Assembly (NCBI RefSeq): GCF_003086295.3
Contig: NC_092044.1
Span: 4,924,843-4,988,842, forward strand
Reading direction: 5' to 3'
From: Arachis hypogaea
Lineage: Eukaryota; Streptophyta; Magnoliopsida; Fabales; Fabaceae
Length of the DNA stretch: 64,000 nt
Shown: in pieces, positions 12,241 to 23,336 of the stretch
Numbering within the stretch: the first letter of the stretch is position 1
How the letters are laid out: each line of letters begins with the position of its first letter
Program-made: the position numbers and the translations under genes
Notes under the pieces: generated by a model
Database searches by the model: none
Told to the model about the DNA's origin: nothing
What the model saw: only the letters and a program-made list of their open reading frames with translations

Positions 12241-12309
12241 CTAATTTTTTTTCTTTTTCTTTTCTGCTCTTTTGTTTTTTCTTAGTTGTTCACTAAAAAA
12301 ATAAAAAAA

Positions 12310-13189
12310 CTTCTACCGTTAACAACACATATTCTTCTATCTCATTTTCATTCTGTTTTATCATTAATAACCGTAGAAACGCGTAACCTCTTCTTCAATT
12401 CTTCATTTCAATAATTTATCCTTTTCAATTTTTCTTAATTCTGTTCTCCATCCTGAATGTGCTTCTCTGTGTATAACAATTATTTGGATGCGTTTTTGTG
12501 GTTTTTTAAATTAAATAACGACCATGTCAAATGTTGATTTTTGATGCCATGTATGAAAGGAGGAAAAAAATAATTAGCAGTGATAAATAATTTTTGTATA
12601 GATCTTATCATTTTGTTTTGGATATATTCTTTATGTGAGTACTTTATACAAAGAGTTTGATCTCATTCTTCTGTTATTAATTTTTTTTATCTCATTATTG
12701 GATTCGTAGCACTTTTCTGTATTTTTACTATAGTCATCTTTCTCCTTCTTTCAACATCGTGATGGTATCCAATTCTTTCTTCCTATTTTACCCCTGTTTT
12801 CTCTTTTTCAAAAACTGGCTTTACCCCACGATAGATTTAAAACTGATTCACCTTCAACCTACAACAGAATTTAAAGCTGATTCACTTTCAATAAAAAAAC
12901 TATTAATACGTACTCAATTCAAAAACCGATTCACTTTCAATAATAAAATTTTTGCGCCTTCAATTGTACTTTAACCAAGAGAGTTAAATATCTGTTTCAC
13001 TTTCAATTGTACTCTTGCAATCGTTTTTTTTCTTTGTGTCTTGCTACCTTATCTTCTGACAAATATAATTGAAAAATTCAACGAATCAGCAATCACATTA
13101 TATCAACTAAAATAATTCCTATTCCAAATCCATTGCCAAGTAACAATTAGACAAATGGTCAGAGCCACCCATCATCATCGTCATCATTT
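12310..13189. other. Intergenic stretch, no gene recognised
   Basis: Low-complexity, T-rich plus strand. ORF 12759-12974 repeats a gattcactttcaa-like phrase (about 12845-13010) and has no domain. I see no convincing gene or terminal repeat. Confidence 0.4.
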
Positions 13190-14925
13190 TGTTTCGGGTA
13201 ACATAAAACTTAATATGTATTATGATAATTTAATTTTTTTTGGTTATAAATTCAATTTTTGCTTATATCTGTATTCTACTCTTTGAAAAATCTAGGATTG
13301 AAAGCGCATGATAATGGAGTTGGTCCAAATAACAGTAGTAACATAATTGGTTGGTATTCTATAACAAAATTAATTAAATTAATATACACTATTTATATAT
13401 TTCTGATGCTTATTATTTAACTTAAAAAAATTACATATAACAAGCACTCCTTAATAAAAAAATACAAAAAATTACTAGAATTTGGTATCCAATTTTTTTT
13501 AGAGTTAGTATATTCTTACATAATCTATTTCATAAAATAAATTTAGTGGACAAAATAATAATTTTTTTAATATTCCATCTTTATCATATAATATATAAAT
13601 AATTAAAAAATTAAAATAAACAATGTATTCATAAAACTAATAATAACAAATAGAATAAAGAGAAAAAATATTAACATATTGTTTATTTTTTACCATGTGT
13701 ATTTTTAAATCTGAGTGGTTAAATATATTTTACAAAGTAATAACTATGAAATAAAAATAAATTTATTGTTCTAAATTATAAAAAAAATATTGAGTACTCT
13801 TTAACTAAAACTTTTATTATAAATTTATTACAAAAAAAATATATTTATGTTTCAAATTAATGTAGATGTTTGGGATAAAATATTAAAAATAAAAAAAAAA
13901 TATGCATTTGCATTCTTATCTTAAAAAATAAATGAAGTCATTTTATATACAAAAATACTACGTTATAAGATAATTACAAAAAGTTGTCAAACATAATAAT
14001 TTTATTATCAAAATAGTATTTATATATTGTGTTAAATTAATGTAACATAATGATTTTTAATATATTTTAATTTAATTTGTTTAGTTTTTATTTTAATTTA
14101 TATTTTCATATTTTAAAATTTTGGTAATAATATATATTATTTATAATTTTAAAATAAAACTAGGAAGAATATGACTTAAATACAAACATAATGATAGAAG
14201 AAGAATACAAGAATATTGATATTTCATCTCATGTATTTAAAAATACATGGCATAAATAAAAATGAATCCTTCTTACTATAAAATTATTGTCCATTTACAA
14301 ATTTAACAAATGCCAAAATTTGATCACGGTAAAATGGGTCATAATTTTATAAAAAATCTAAATATTATATTAAATATTACAAACAGTGATTTTTGGATAA
14401 ATAATTTTCAAATTCTAAAATTAAAAACATAGATAAAGGCTTTACATATTTATATGAGTTACTGAATCAATTTTTATTGAATAACTATCTTAAATATCAA
14501 TTATAAAAAAATGCTACTATATCAGCCAATGATAATAATCATGAGACACGTAACATTATTTATTATTAAAAAATATATTAATCTAATAATATTAAATATG
14601 TAATAAATTTCTAATGTGAAATGTTAACATATAAACACAAAAAATAAAGATAAATTAGAGTATAACAAATAAACTATTTTTTAAAAAATATTTCTGCAAT
14701 CTTAACAGATAAAATATTCATCATATTGTTAATTTATCATAATAAATTAAAAAAATAAATTTAAAAAATCACAAATTAATGGACGATATTCAAACTTTGA
14801 AAAAAATCAATAAAAAAATATAATAGAAGTATATTATTTTTAAAATATTTTCTGTTTCAGAATAAATTAAACAAATATAAAATAATTAAAATCACCTTTA
14901 TACGCGACATAAAAGTTAACTTTAA
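13190..14925. repeat. Unit A of an old direct duplication
   Basis: This AT-rich non-coding unit aligns by eye with unit B (14925-15038, 15858-15947 and 19776-21010). Clear landmarks are atttgatcacggtaaaatg (14317) against atttgatcatggcaaaatg (20448), attgaataactatcttaa against attgaataactaatttaa, and catcatattgttaatttatc against tatcatattgttattttatc. Divergence is considerable, so the duplication is old. Its origin is unknown. Confidence 0.6.
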
Positions 14926-15038
14926 TCATGATAACTAATTTTACTCTTATGAATTTAAATTATGCTTATTATCTGTATTATCTGTATTGCTCTTTAAAAA
15001 TATAGGTCTGAAATCACGTTATAATGAAGCTGTTCAAG

Positions 15039-15849
15039 CATAGTTGTCAGAACCGAATCGGTGATTGAACCGGTCAGGTCACTGGGTCACTGGTTCAACC
15101 GGTAGATCACTGGTTGAACGAATTGACTCGGTCCTATGTAAATAAAAAATAAAATATAGTTAAAAATTTAAAACTAAAATTTAAAATACATATTTTCACT
15201 AACATTTTAAAAATATCTAGCTATTCTAAAACAATATGAAACAGGAACAATAAGTATTTTGTTAATTTTACTCTATCATAAATATTTTTATTTTTTATAT
15301 TAAAATAACTATTATTTTTTAATTTTAATAATTTATTAATTAGTTTATATCTATTATACTATTATATACTACAAGTATTTATTGAAAAATAATATTAATA
15401 GATATTATATAATTATAAAAAAAATAAATGAGTTTATAATTATTGTTAAATAAAAATATAATTAATTTAAGAATGAATGAGTTTATAACTAAAATTAAAA
15501 TAAATTAAATAGAAGTAAATTATTTGCTGAAAGATATTTATATATATTAATTTGTATATATATATTGATAACAAATTCAACCGTCTGGTGGTTATGAGTA
15601 TCATATTTTTCCTTGAGGAGGGGGGTTCGAACCTAGCTTTAATATTTTGGAAAAATCTTGAAACTGAAACGGTTCGGTCGAATCGGTCTTACCAAGTTTG
15701 ACCATTTTTGATCGGTTCACTCTGGGTTTGATCGGTTCGTACTAATTCACTACCTTATTCGGTCAGATCATTGGACCGAACCGGTTTAAGATCCGATTTA
15801 TTGGTTTTTCAGTTGAACCAACCGGTCCAGTCCGGTTTTGCTAACAGTG
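15039..15849. mobile_element. hAT-like non-autonomous element (MITE)
   Basis: Perfect 8-bp target duplication TGTTCAAG at 15031-15038 and 15850-15857. Ends CATAGTTGTCAGAACCG and the inverse of CGGTTTTGCTAACAGTG are imperfect inverted repeats. Both subterminal regions are rich in AACCGGT and CGGTTCG motifs. An 8-bp duplication fits the hAT superfamily; no transposase is present. Around 15577-15640 there is a tRNA-like box pair (ending GGTTCGAACC), possibly chance or an old SINE. Confidence 0.75.
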
Positions 15850-17850
15850 TGTTCAAGTAAAAGATGTGGTGATGTCCTAACTGGTTAGTACCCTATATAT
15901 TTAAAATATGTAATAACGTCGTTTTAAGTCATTTTGTCTATACATTATGTAACACCCTCACTATCTGAAATCACGCTTCCGGCTGCGCCACTCTGATAGC
16001 AAGAAGTATTACGACTACTTTACATACTAAATAGTAAAATAGGAGCCTGTGCCTCGAAACTGTATCGCTGATTTTTTTGAAAACCAGAAATAAATACTTT
16101 ATCTTAAGAAAAATGCAAACAGGCATAGGTTCATATACAAGACTCCTTACATAATAACTCATAATATAATATACATATAAAACATATAATTTCTATCCCT
16201 CTTACAAACTTGTAATAACAAAGACGATGGAAGAAAATAATCTAATTAATACAACAACTTAATAAACCAAATGAAGTATAACTCTTCTTAAAACTTCTTC
16301 ATCCAGTTCCTGAAAAGGTAAAGCTGTAGGAGGTGAGAACCTAACCACACGGTCTCACCACAGAGTTTCAAAATTGTCATAAAAAGATATTTAATAGGAA
16401 AATTGTTTTCAAGCTCAGTAATTGATTATCATTGCTTTATGAATCTTTTAAAAACCAATAGATAATCGTTCAAAACCTTTTCAAAGAAACAATGTTTAAT
16501 CTTTTAGAAATCTGAGACCTTTCCTTTCTTATAAGAAAATCTCAATCAGAGACTAACCACGCAATCAAACAACACAATCATTAATTCAGCATCAAAGTTC
16601 AATCTCAAATGTAGCACGCTAGGACAAACACAGGCAAGGCAGACAAGGAAAGCACAAGTAGGCAGCAGTTACAGCAAATAGTTCAAGTAGCAGTTACAAA
16701 CAGTTTAGCAATTAGACAAACCAAAACAAGTTCAAACTCAAGCAAAGCATACAAATGCATATGATGCATGCCTGTCCTATGACTGATGAGGCTCATCTGT
16801 CGGTTATCCAGCCAACCCGACAAGTCTGAATTGTCCTTAGACTGTCCCCCGACGTGCATCCCCAAGAGTCTATGCATAGCTTTTTCTCAAATAATCAATA
16901 TTGCTCAATGGGGGTAACATACCCGGGAATTTATATAGTGCCCGGTCACACTTACGTCGTAGGGTCAACAGAGTATCGAGTTTTCAACCTGGTACACGTG
17001 GTGGCAAGCCACGGCACTTTATCCAGGGAAACTCGTATCTCAGATAATCCAAATTCATAAGCCATATCTCATTTTCAAATTCATTCAAAAACCATATTTC
17101 AAAGAAAATCATCATCATCCTTCTTTCCATTCCGTTCATTAACAATCCCAATACAAAACATAATTCTTTTTTTGATAAATAAAGTAATCTTAAACCATAT
17201 AATGCTTAAAATTAAATCTTTTTAAAATAATTACTTTAAATGAAACTTCTAATTTTATAAAATTTCGACAACATTTCCTCTAAAAATCGAATTCTGCCAC
17301 CCTTTTCGGGTCCCAACAAAACCATTTCTCAAACTCCTTTCCATTCAATTTCAAAATCAGACCAATTTCAATATCTTAGTCCATTTTCAATTTAAACTCA
17401 TTTTTCAACAAATCAATCTCATTTCCAATATTATAATCCTTTTCAGATCTCAATTCAGATCTCAATTCATTTCCAACAAAGCCAACCAACATTTACTCAA
17501 ACCCTTTCCAACGGTTTCAAATCCAAGTCATTCACAAATCTCAAGTCGTTTTCCAAACCCAAACTAACTCTAACATCAAATCATTTTTCCAATTTCTCAA
17601 ATTATACTTGATAAACATTCAAATCGGATTTTCAAATTAATCTTTCACTAGCTATCTCAATACCAACTCAATATTCAGAAATAACCACAATCAAGTAAGC
17701 AATCACATTCATTCAAGACAATTCAGTTCAATTCATAAGACTCCATAATCACTAAAAATAATTATTTGCTTAAATATCAATTTATAACAACTCTTAAGAA
17801 TAAAAATGAGCTTAATGAAAACGCCCCTACCTCAATTTAGTTTAAACGCA

Positions 17851-18474
17851 TCAATTCCTCTTTCGTTCATCACTTCTGTTTGGCTTATGATCCTCACAGA
17901 GAGCAATTGCCTTACCAGCCTTTGATATTATAGTCCTATAATCTTCAACATTAGCAACATAGAGATGGTTATCAATCAAAACAGCGGTTGAAGCAGTAGA
18001 GCTATCATCCCAGTAAATGTCTTCTTCAGAATACAGAAATTGAGAATTAGTACCTTGGTGCGTTTCACTTATAGCCAATTTGGCATCAGTAAAAAAAATG
18101 GATGCTTCATGAGATTATCAAAGAGATGCTTTTTCAAATACTCTGCAGCAGGAGAACCACCATGACCATCAAATATTCCAAGTAAGCATATTGAATTACC
18201 ACCAATTTTCAATGTTTTAATATCGTAAAAGTCCTCCATCTTAATACCCACAGCTAAGCCTTCCATCCTCACTATTCCGCTCTCCACTTGCAAACCGGCC
18301 ATCATCATCTTTCTCTCGCATCATATCTACAAGGGAACCAGCACTTCTTGACACGGAACCCGTACCCACCATCATCACTACCATCATCACTAGAAATGTC
18401 TTGAATTGACGAGTAGGCGAATAAGAAATACTAGGGACAGCTTGCAAACTCCTCCTAGTGTAGTTTATTCTCAC
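17851..18474 (-). pseudogene. Captured protein phosphatase 2C fragment, frameshifted
   Basis: PP2Cs are metal-dependent Ser/Thr phosphatases. The minus-strand pieces show the family signatures: MEDFYD (motif 1), then GIFDGHGGSPAAEYLKKHLF (catalytic DGHGG), then DDSSTASTAVLIDNHLYVANV, and DHKPNRSDERKR. The usual GDSR metal-site motif is altered to EDYR. At least two frameshifts (near 18070 and near 18260) and the lack of everything after DERKR make it non-functional. It runs without introns across parts that are usually split in plant PP2C genes (family knowledge), suggesting capture from a cDNA or selective loss. Closest type by eye is the probable PP2C 52/59-like clade. Confidence 0.78.
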
Positions 18475-18499
18475 TCATTTGGCAAAGGTTTCAGCTTGA

Positions 18500-19275
18500 A
18501 CAACCAAGAAGACAACTAAACGACCAACCAAGAAGACAAGGGTTCCGGCGGCAGCTCCAGTAGCTACCTCTAGTGGGGGCGGCAGCTGAATAACTCACAA
18601 TAACAACTTCATTTAACATAAACGCTCTCTCACAACAGCAACGAAACAACTTAGGCGTACAAAACGAGGGTAAGGCTCACCAGAGCAGTAGCGGCTTCAA
18701 CGGTGGTTCTCCGGCGACAACGGCGCCGTTTTCCGGCAATAGAGGCACGGCTACAGCAACGGCGGTGGCAGAACAGCAACTCCAAGAATCCAACCACTGA
18801 ACCAATCTTCACCAAATTCCAAACCTTGATTTTGGAAAACCCAATCTACGAATCTTCCTCATCAAACCCCGATGACACCGTGCAACTCACCGGCATCCAT
18901 GGCAGCGGCCGAGATGAAGCACGGCAGTGAGCTGCTATGTACATCGCATCTTTTCCTCTCTCCTTCGTCCAATGGCAACGACGACGGCAAGGGTTCTGGC
19001 GGGGACGCGAATGCTTTCAACAGACGGCGGTGGTGGCTCTGATTACGACAACAAGGTGCGGCGGTGGCGACGAGGCAGTAGTAGTGTGTGACGATGGTGG
19101 TGCGAGCTGGACAGCGGCGACCTTTTCTCCTCCCTCTCCATCCTCGGCTCTCTTCTCCCCTTCGTTCTCCCTCTTCTCTATTTCCGCTTCCCCCTTTTTC
19201 TCCTTTTTTCCCCCTCTCCGTTTTTTTTCCCTTTCTCCTTTTCTTTTCTTTTGTTTTTGCTGAAGGCTGAGGCAT
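18500..19275. other. GC-rich, low-complexity part of the LTR-like element
   Basis: Both strands have ORFs (minus 18862-19275, plus 18937-19263), but they are pyrimidine/purine-run translations (Lys/Glu/Arg/Gly on minus, Phe/Ser/Pro on plus) with no domain. I treat them as non-coding element sequence. Confidence 0.5.
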
Positions 19276-21010
19276 AAGGGCCGAGGTGTGGCGGTGATAA
19301 ATTAAGGTTAGAATAAAGTGATTTAGATAATTTAAATAAAATTAGAGGTGTAGAGTATTAATTAAAAATTTAATTTAGTCTCTCAAAATTATTTTAAAAT
19401 ATTATTTAATTATAAATTTGTTAATTAATTTTTAATAAGTATTTTAATTTAAAATTAGAGATAATATAATTTATTTTTTTTGTTTATAAAATTAAAGTAT
19501 TAAATTCTAAAATTTTAATTATTTAAATTAAATTATATAAAATTTTTATCCTTTTATAACTATAAAATTGTATAATTTAAATATAGAAAATTATTTAATA
19601 ATTATGAGATTAAGTAAAATTTTTAATTTAATTATCAAAATTTAATTTAATTATTTTTAATAAAATAATTTTTTTAAAAATAAAGTCTTTAATAAATAAA
19701 TAAATAAATTAAAACTAATTCATAATATATATATATATATATATTTGTTTTTTAAATCCTGGATCTTACACATTACATCTTAATATAGAAGATTAACAAA
19801 ATTAATTAACTTAATTTACACGATTTAATTTGATTTCTGAGAACTAATTTTTAATTTTTTTAAGATAATTTACAACATATTAAGTTTGTATTTTTTTTTG
19901 GTATAAATGTAGGTCGAGACACCACTGCTACTAATTTAATGTCTCAATCAATCTCTTATAATGAACCAGTTACAAATAATGCTAAAAGCCATGCAAATAT
20001 GAATAGTTAGTACTCACTTACTCTACTTATATTTTTAATATTTTATCTTCATCGTATAATATTCATTTAAAATATTTTTTATATTGAATAAATTAAGAGG
20101 TTTGATATTACACACTGCTATATAAAATGCCTAATGTCAAACAAAAGTATGAATTCTATAATAAAAAAAATAAAATAAATAATTAACAAATTTTAAATAG
20201 GCAATACATTCATAAGACTAATAATAATAATAACTTTGTAATAAAATTTTGGTAACAACATATATCTTTTAAAATTAAATAGTAAAATTAGAAAAGATCA
20301 ACCTTAAACACAAAACAACAACTATTGAAAAATAGTACAAAAATATGTTTTATTTTTTCTCATGTATTTATTAATGTATTGTACAAATTATATGGATCTT
20401 TTTTATTATAGAATCTTTATCCAATTAAAACTTTAATAGATAGTAAAATTTGATCATGGCAAAATGTGTTCTAATTTTTTAAAAAATATCTAAATACTAT
20501 ATTAAATATTACAAGTCAATAGGTAACAAAATTAAAAATTCTCAAATTGAAAACATAGATAACATTGTATATATTTTTATGAGTTATCGGACAAATTTTT
20601 ATTGAATAACTAATTTAAGTACAAACTAAAAAAATGCTACTACAAATATTATTTAATGGCAATAACCGTAATACACATAACATCATTTAGTGATGAAAAA
20701 TAAATCTTAATTAAATTACAATAACTAGATAATAAGTCCTTGATGATAAAAGAACTTATCAAATTAAAATTTAATAATGTATAGAATATAACATAAACAC
20801 ACAAAAAAAAAACAAAATAAAGTACAATAAATAAACTAATTTTTAAAAATATTTTCGCAATTTTAGCGGATAAAATCCTTATCATATTGTTATTTTATCA
20901 TAATAAATTTAAAAAATTAAATTAAAAATATTATAAATTAATAGACGACATTCAAAACTTTTAAAGAAATACAATAGAAGCATTATCATTCTGAAAATAC
21001 TTTTTGTATA

Positions 21011-22994
21011 TTTTAGCATAATTGAGAATAGAAATTTACTCTATCGAATATTTCACCTCATATATTACATAGAACTTTAAACTATGTCCATTTTATATTA
21101 CCTCTTTATTGTGTGGTTTTATAATTTAACATTTTAAAGTGTTTTATAGTAATTTTAATTTCAACAAAATATGATATAAATAAGATCACGTCAATATTAA
21201 AATAAAAAAATATTTATCTAATAAATTTAAAAAGTAAATAATATATTAAAAAAATTAATTTCTTAAAAATAATAAAAAATGGCTGAACAGACACGTTAGT
21301 ACCTGTTGAGCCGCTAGTTATAATAATACTAGCAAAAAGCCGGGACATATGCGCAAATCAGAGACAATTTTTTTTATAAATTTATTGATCTTAAATTATA
21401 AATTATATTATTAATAATAGATATATACGTATTATTGATTTGTATGAAAATATATGATGTAAAAATTTTAATATAACCTATTTAAAATAGCAGAATAAGT
21501 GATATATGACAGAAAAATATAGAAGGTAGATAATGTTATGTTTGTCATATATATATGTGTGTTATATATATGTGTGTGTGATATAATGATAATTTAATCT
21601 GATTAAAAAATTAATATATAAAATTTAGAATACTTAATTTCTTTAATAATAGTTAATATATTATCTTTATAATTAATAATTTTAGTTAATAATTTTTAAA
21701 TTATATTTTAATTAAATTTATAAAAACAAATAAATATATAAATTTGTTGTTACATACAAGAGGAATTAACTATCTTATTTTTTAATTGAAAAGAATAATG
21801 ATACATAACCAATAAAATTTATTATTTTTTTAATATTTGGCTTACATTTTTTTTATGACTACTTGGCTTACACTTTAAACATTAAATATTAATTTCATTA
21901 TAAAATTTTAATAATATAAAAAAATATTAATTTAAAGTATTAATTCCTAACATTTCTCTAAAGTTAAGCACAAATGTGCATTATTTTATACATAACTTTT
22001 TATATATAATCGTAATATATTAAGACTATCTTTTCATTAAAATTTTTTTATCAAAAAATAATATATTATATTTTTTATTATTATTTAATTATTCAATTTA
22101 AAATTTGATTTATAATTTAATTTGTTACATATTATTTGAGTTATTATTTAGTGAGTATTTTATGAATAATATATTTTTAACATATTTAAAAAGTCATTTT
22201 TATTCACAATGACATAGAAGTGAACAAAAGAAAAAGATATTTTTAAAATTTTTCACTTTCTATATTCCTTTATCAATTTTTCTATTTTTCCTCTCGTCTT
22301 TTATTTCCTTCTTTATTTGCTGTAAAACTAAAAAAAGAAAAAAAAATTAAAAGTGTTTCCTCAAATCAATAAAAATTACTCAAATACTTCATAAATAAAT
22401 TTCAACTATTAATCACATAAATTAATAATGTATTCTTAAAAAATTACACACATTCTTTCATTAACCTAATCATTCCAATAAAAAAAATCAACACAGTTCT
22501 TGTAAAACACACAAATTTTTATAGTTTAATCCAATTATATAAAACATAGAAAAGATAGAGAGAATGATGCCCGGTGACTATAGATTCTTAAAAAGAATTG
22601 TATATTTACATATAAAAGCATATATAAGCTATGTTTAAATCGATAGGAAGTAGGGGAATAAAATGAAATAGAACAGGATGAATTAAAGGAAACATAGTGA
22701 AATGATACAACTATTTGTATGGAGAAATAGTTGTGTTGGATAATTTTGAGTATTTTATTTAAGAAAACCTAAAGCATTTTATCTGTGATCTTAATTATCA
22801 AATATTTTAATTGCACCTAGTTATCTTTATTTTAACTATCAAGAAAACAACATGGAAACTGAATTGAAGCCCTAAATAGAAAATGCTTAAAAAGAAGATC
22901 AGCTAGCATGTGAGATAATTTTACTAAGCACAAACAGAATAGATGCAATGCATATTTATTTATTTATTTATCCTAACAATATAGATCAAATAAA
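21011..22994. other. AT-rich intergenic stretch
   Basis: No gene recognised. There is a short GT/AT microsatellite near 21546-21580 and a degenerate 'actagcaaaaagccgggac' segment at 21328-21346 that looks like a worn transposon end, without a partner I could find. Confidence 0.4.
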
Positions 22995-23087
22995 GGACAA
23001 ATGACTTGGTTAAACCAAGTACATTTGAAAATGTCCTAAATATCCCAAATGAAAATTTACAACGTCAAAGTCCCAGACCACGTTTTT

Positions 23088-23280
23088 ATATAAATTGAAT
23101 TGAATAAATTCGATTTAGCAAAACAGATAGTAAATCGAATCTAATTTATTCGAATTAGCCAATAAACAAAATTCCATGGAAATCGAATCAAATAAATTCG
23201 ATTTAGAAATGAACTAATTCGATTTATACATGCAACCAGCGTTAGAGTAAATCGAATGTAATTGTTTCGATTTACAAAGG
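23088..23280. repeat. Left subterminal palindrome array of the MULE
   Basis: About five full or half copies of a roughly 26-bp palindrome AAATCGAAT-N6-8-ATTCGATTT lie between the left TIR and the MURA start. They are spaced irregularly and the arms are conserved better than the centres. Arrays of this type may bind transposase or form hairpins; that is inference. Confidence 0.8.
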
Positions 23281-23336
23281 AGAGAGGTATATAAAAACCA
23301 GATGCTATGCGAAATTTTGTAGAAGAGAGATTCATA

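Larger units (their letters stand above)
15948..19770. mobile_element. 3.8-kb LTR-like element (solo LTR or LARD-like) with 5-bp target duplication
   Basis: It begins TGTAACACCC at 15948 and ends GGATCTTACA at 19770, and is flanked by CATTA at 15943-15947 and 19771-19775. TG...CA ends plus a 5-bp duplication are retrotransposon-like. No gag, pol, primer-binding site or second LTR is visible, so a solo long LTR is the simplest reading; a large non-autonomous element is the alternative. A broken PP2C fragment (17851-18474) lies inside, and 18550-19270 is unusually GC-rich with CGGCGGC-type runs. Confidence 0.7.
14925..21010. repeat. Unit B of the old direct duplication, split by two insertions
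   Basis: Unit B reads continuously as 14925-15038, 15858-15947 and 19776-21010 once the hAT-like element (15039-15849) and the 3.8-kb LTR-like element (15948-19770) are set aside with one copy of each target duplication. The joined sequence follows unit A in the same order and orientation. Both insertions therefore came after the duplication. Confidence 0.55.

Noticed and set aside
15577..15640. tRNA gene or SINE (B-box-like GGTTCGAACC)
   Set aside because: No cloverleaf could be drawn and the A-box match is weak; kept only as a remark on the hAT-like element.
18862..19275. 137-codon Lys/Glu/Gly-rich minus ORF
   Set aside because: Pure low-complexity purine run inside the LTR-like element, with an equally long ORF on the other strand.
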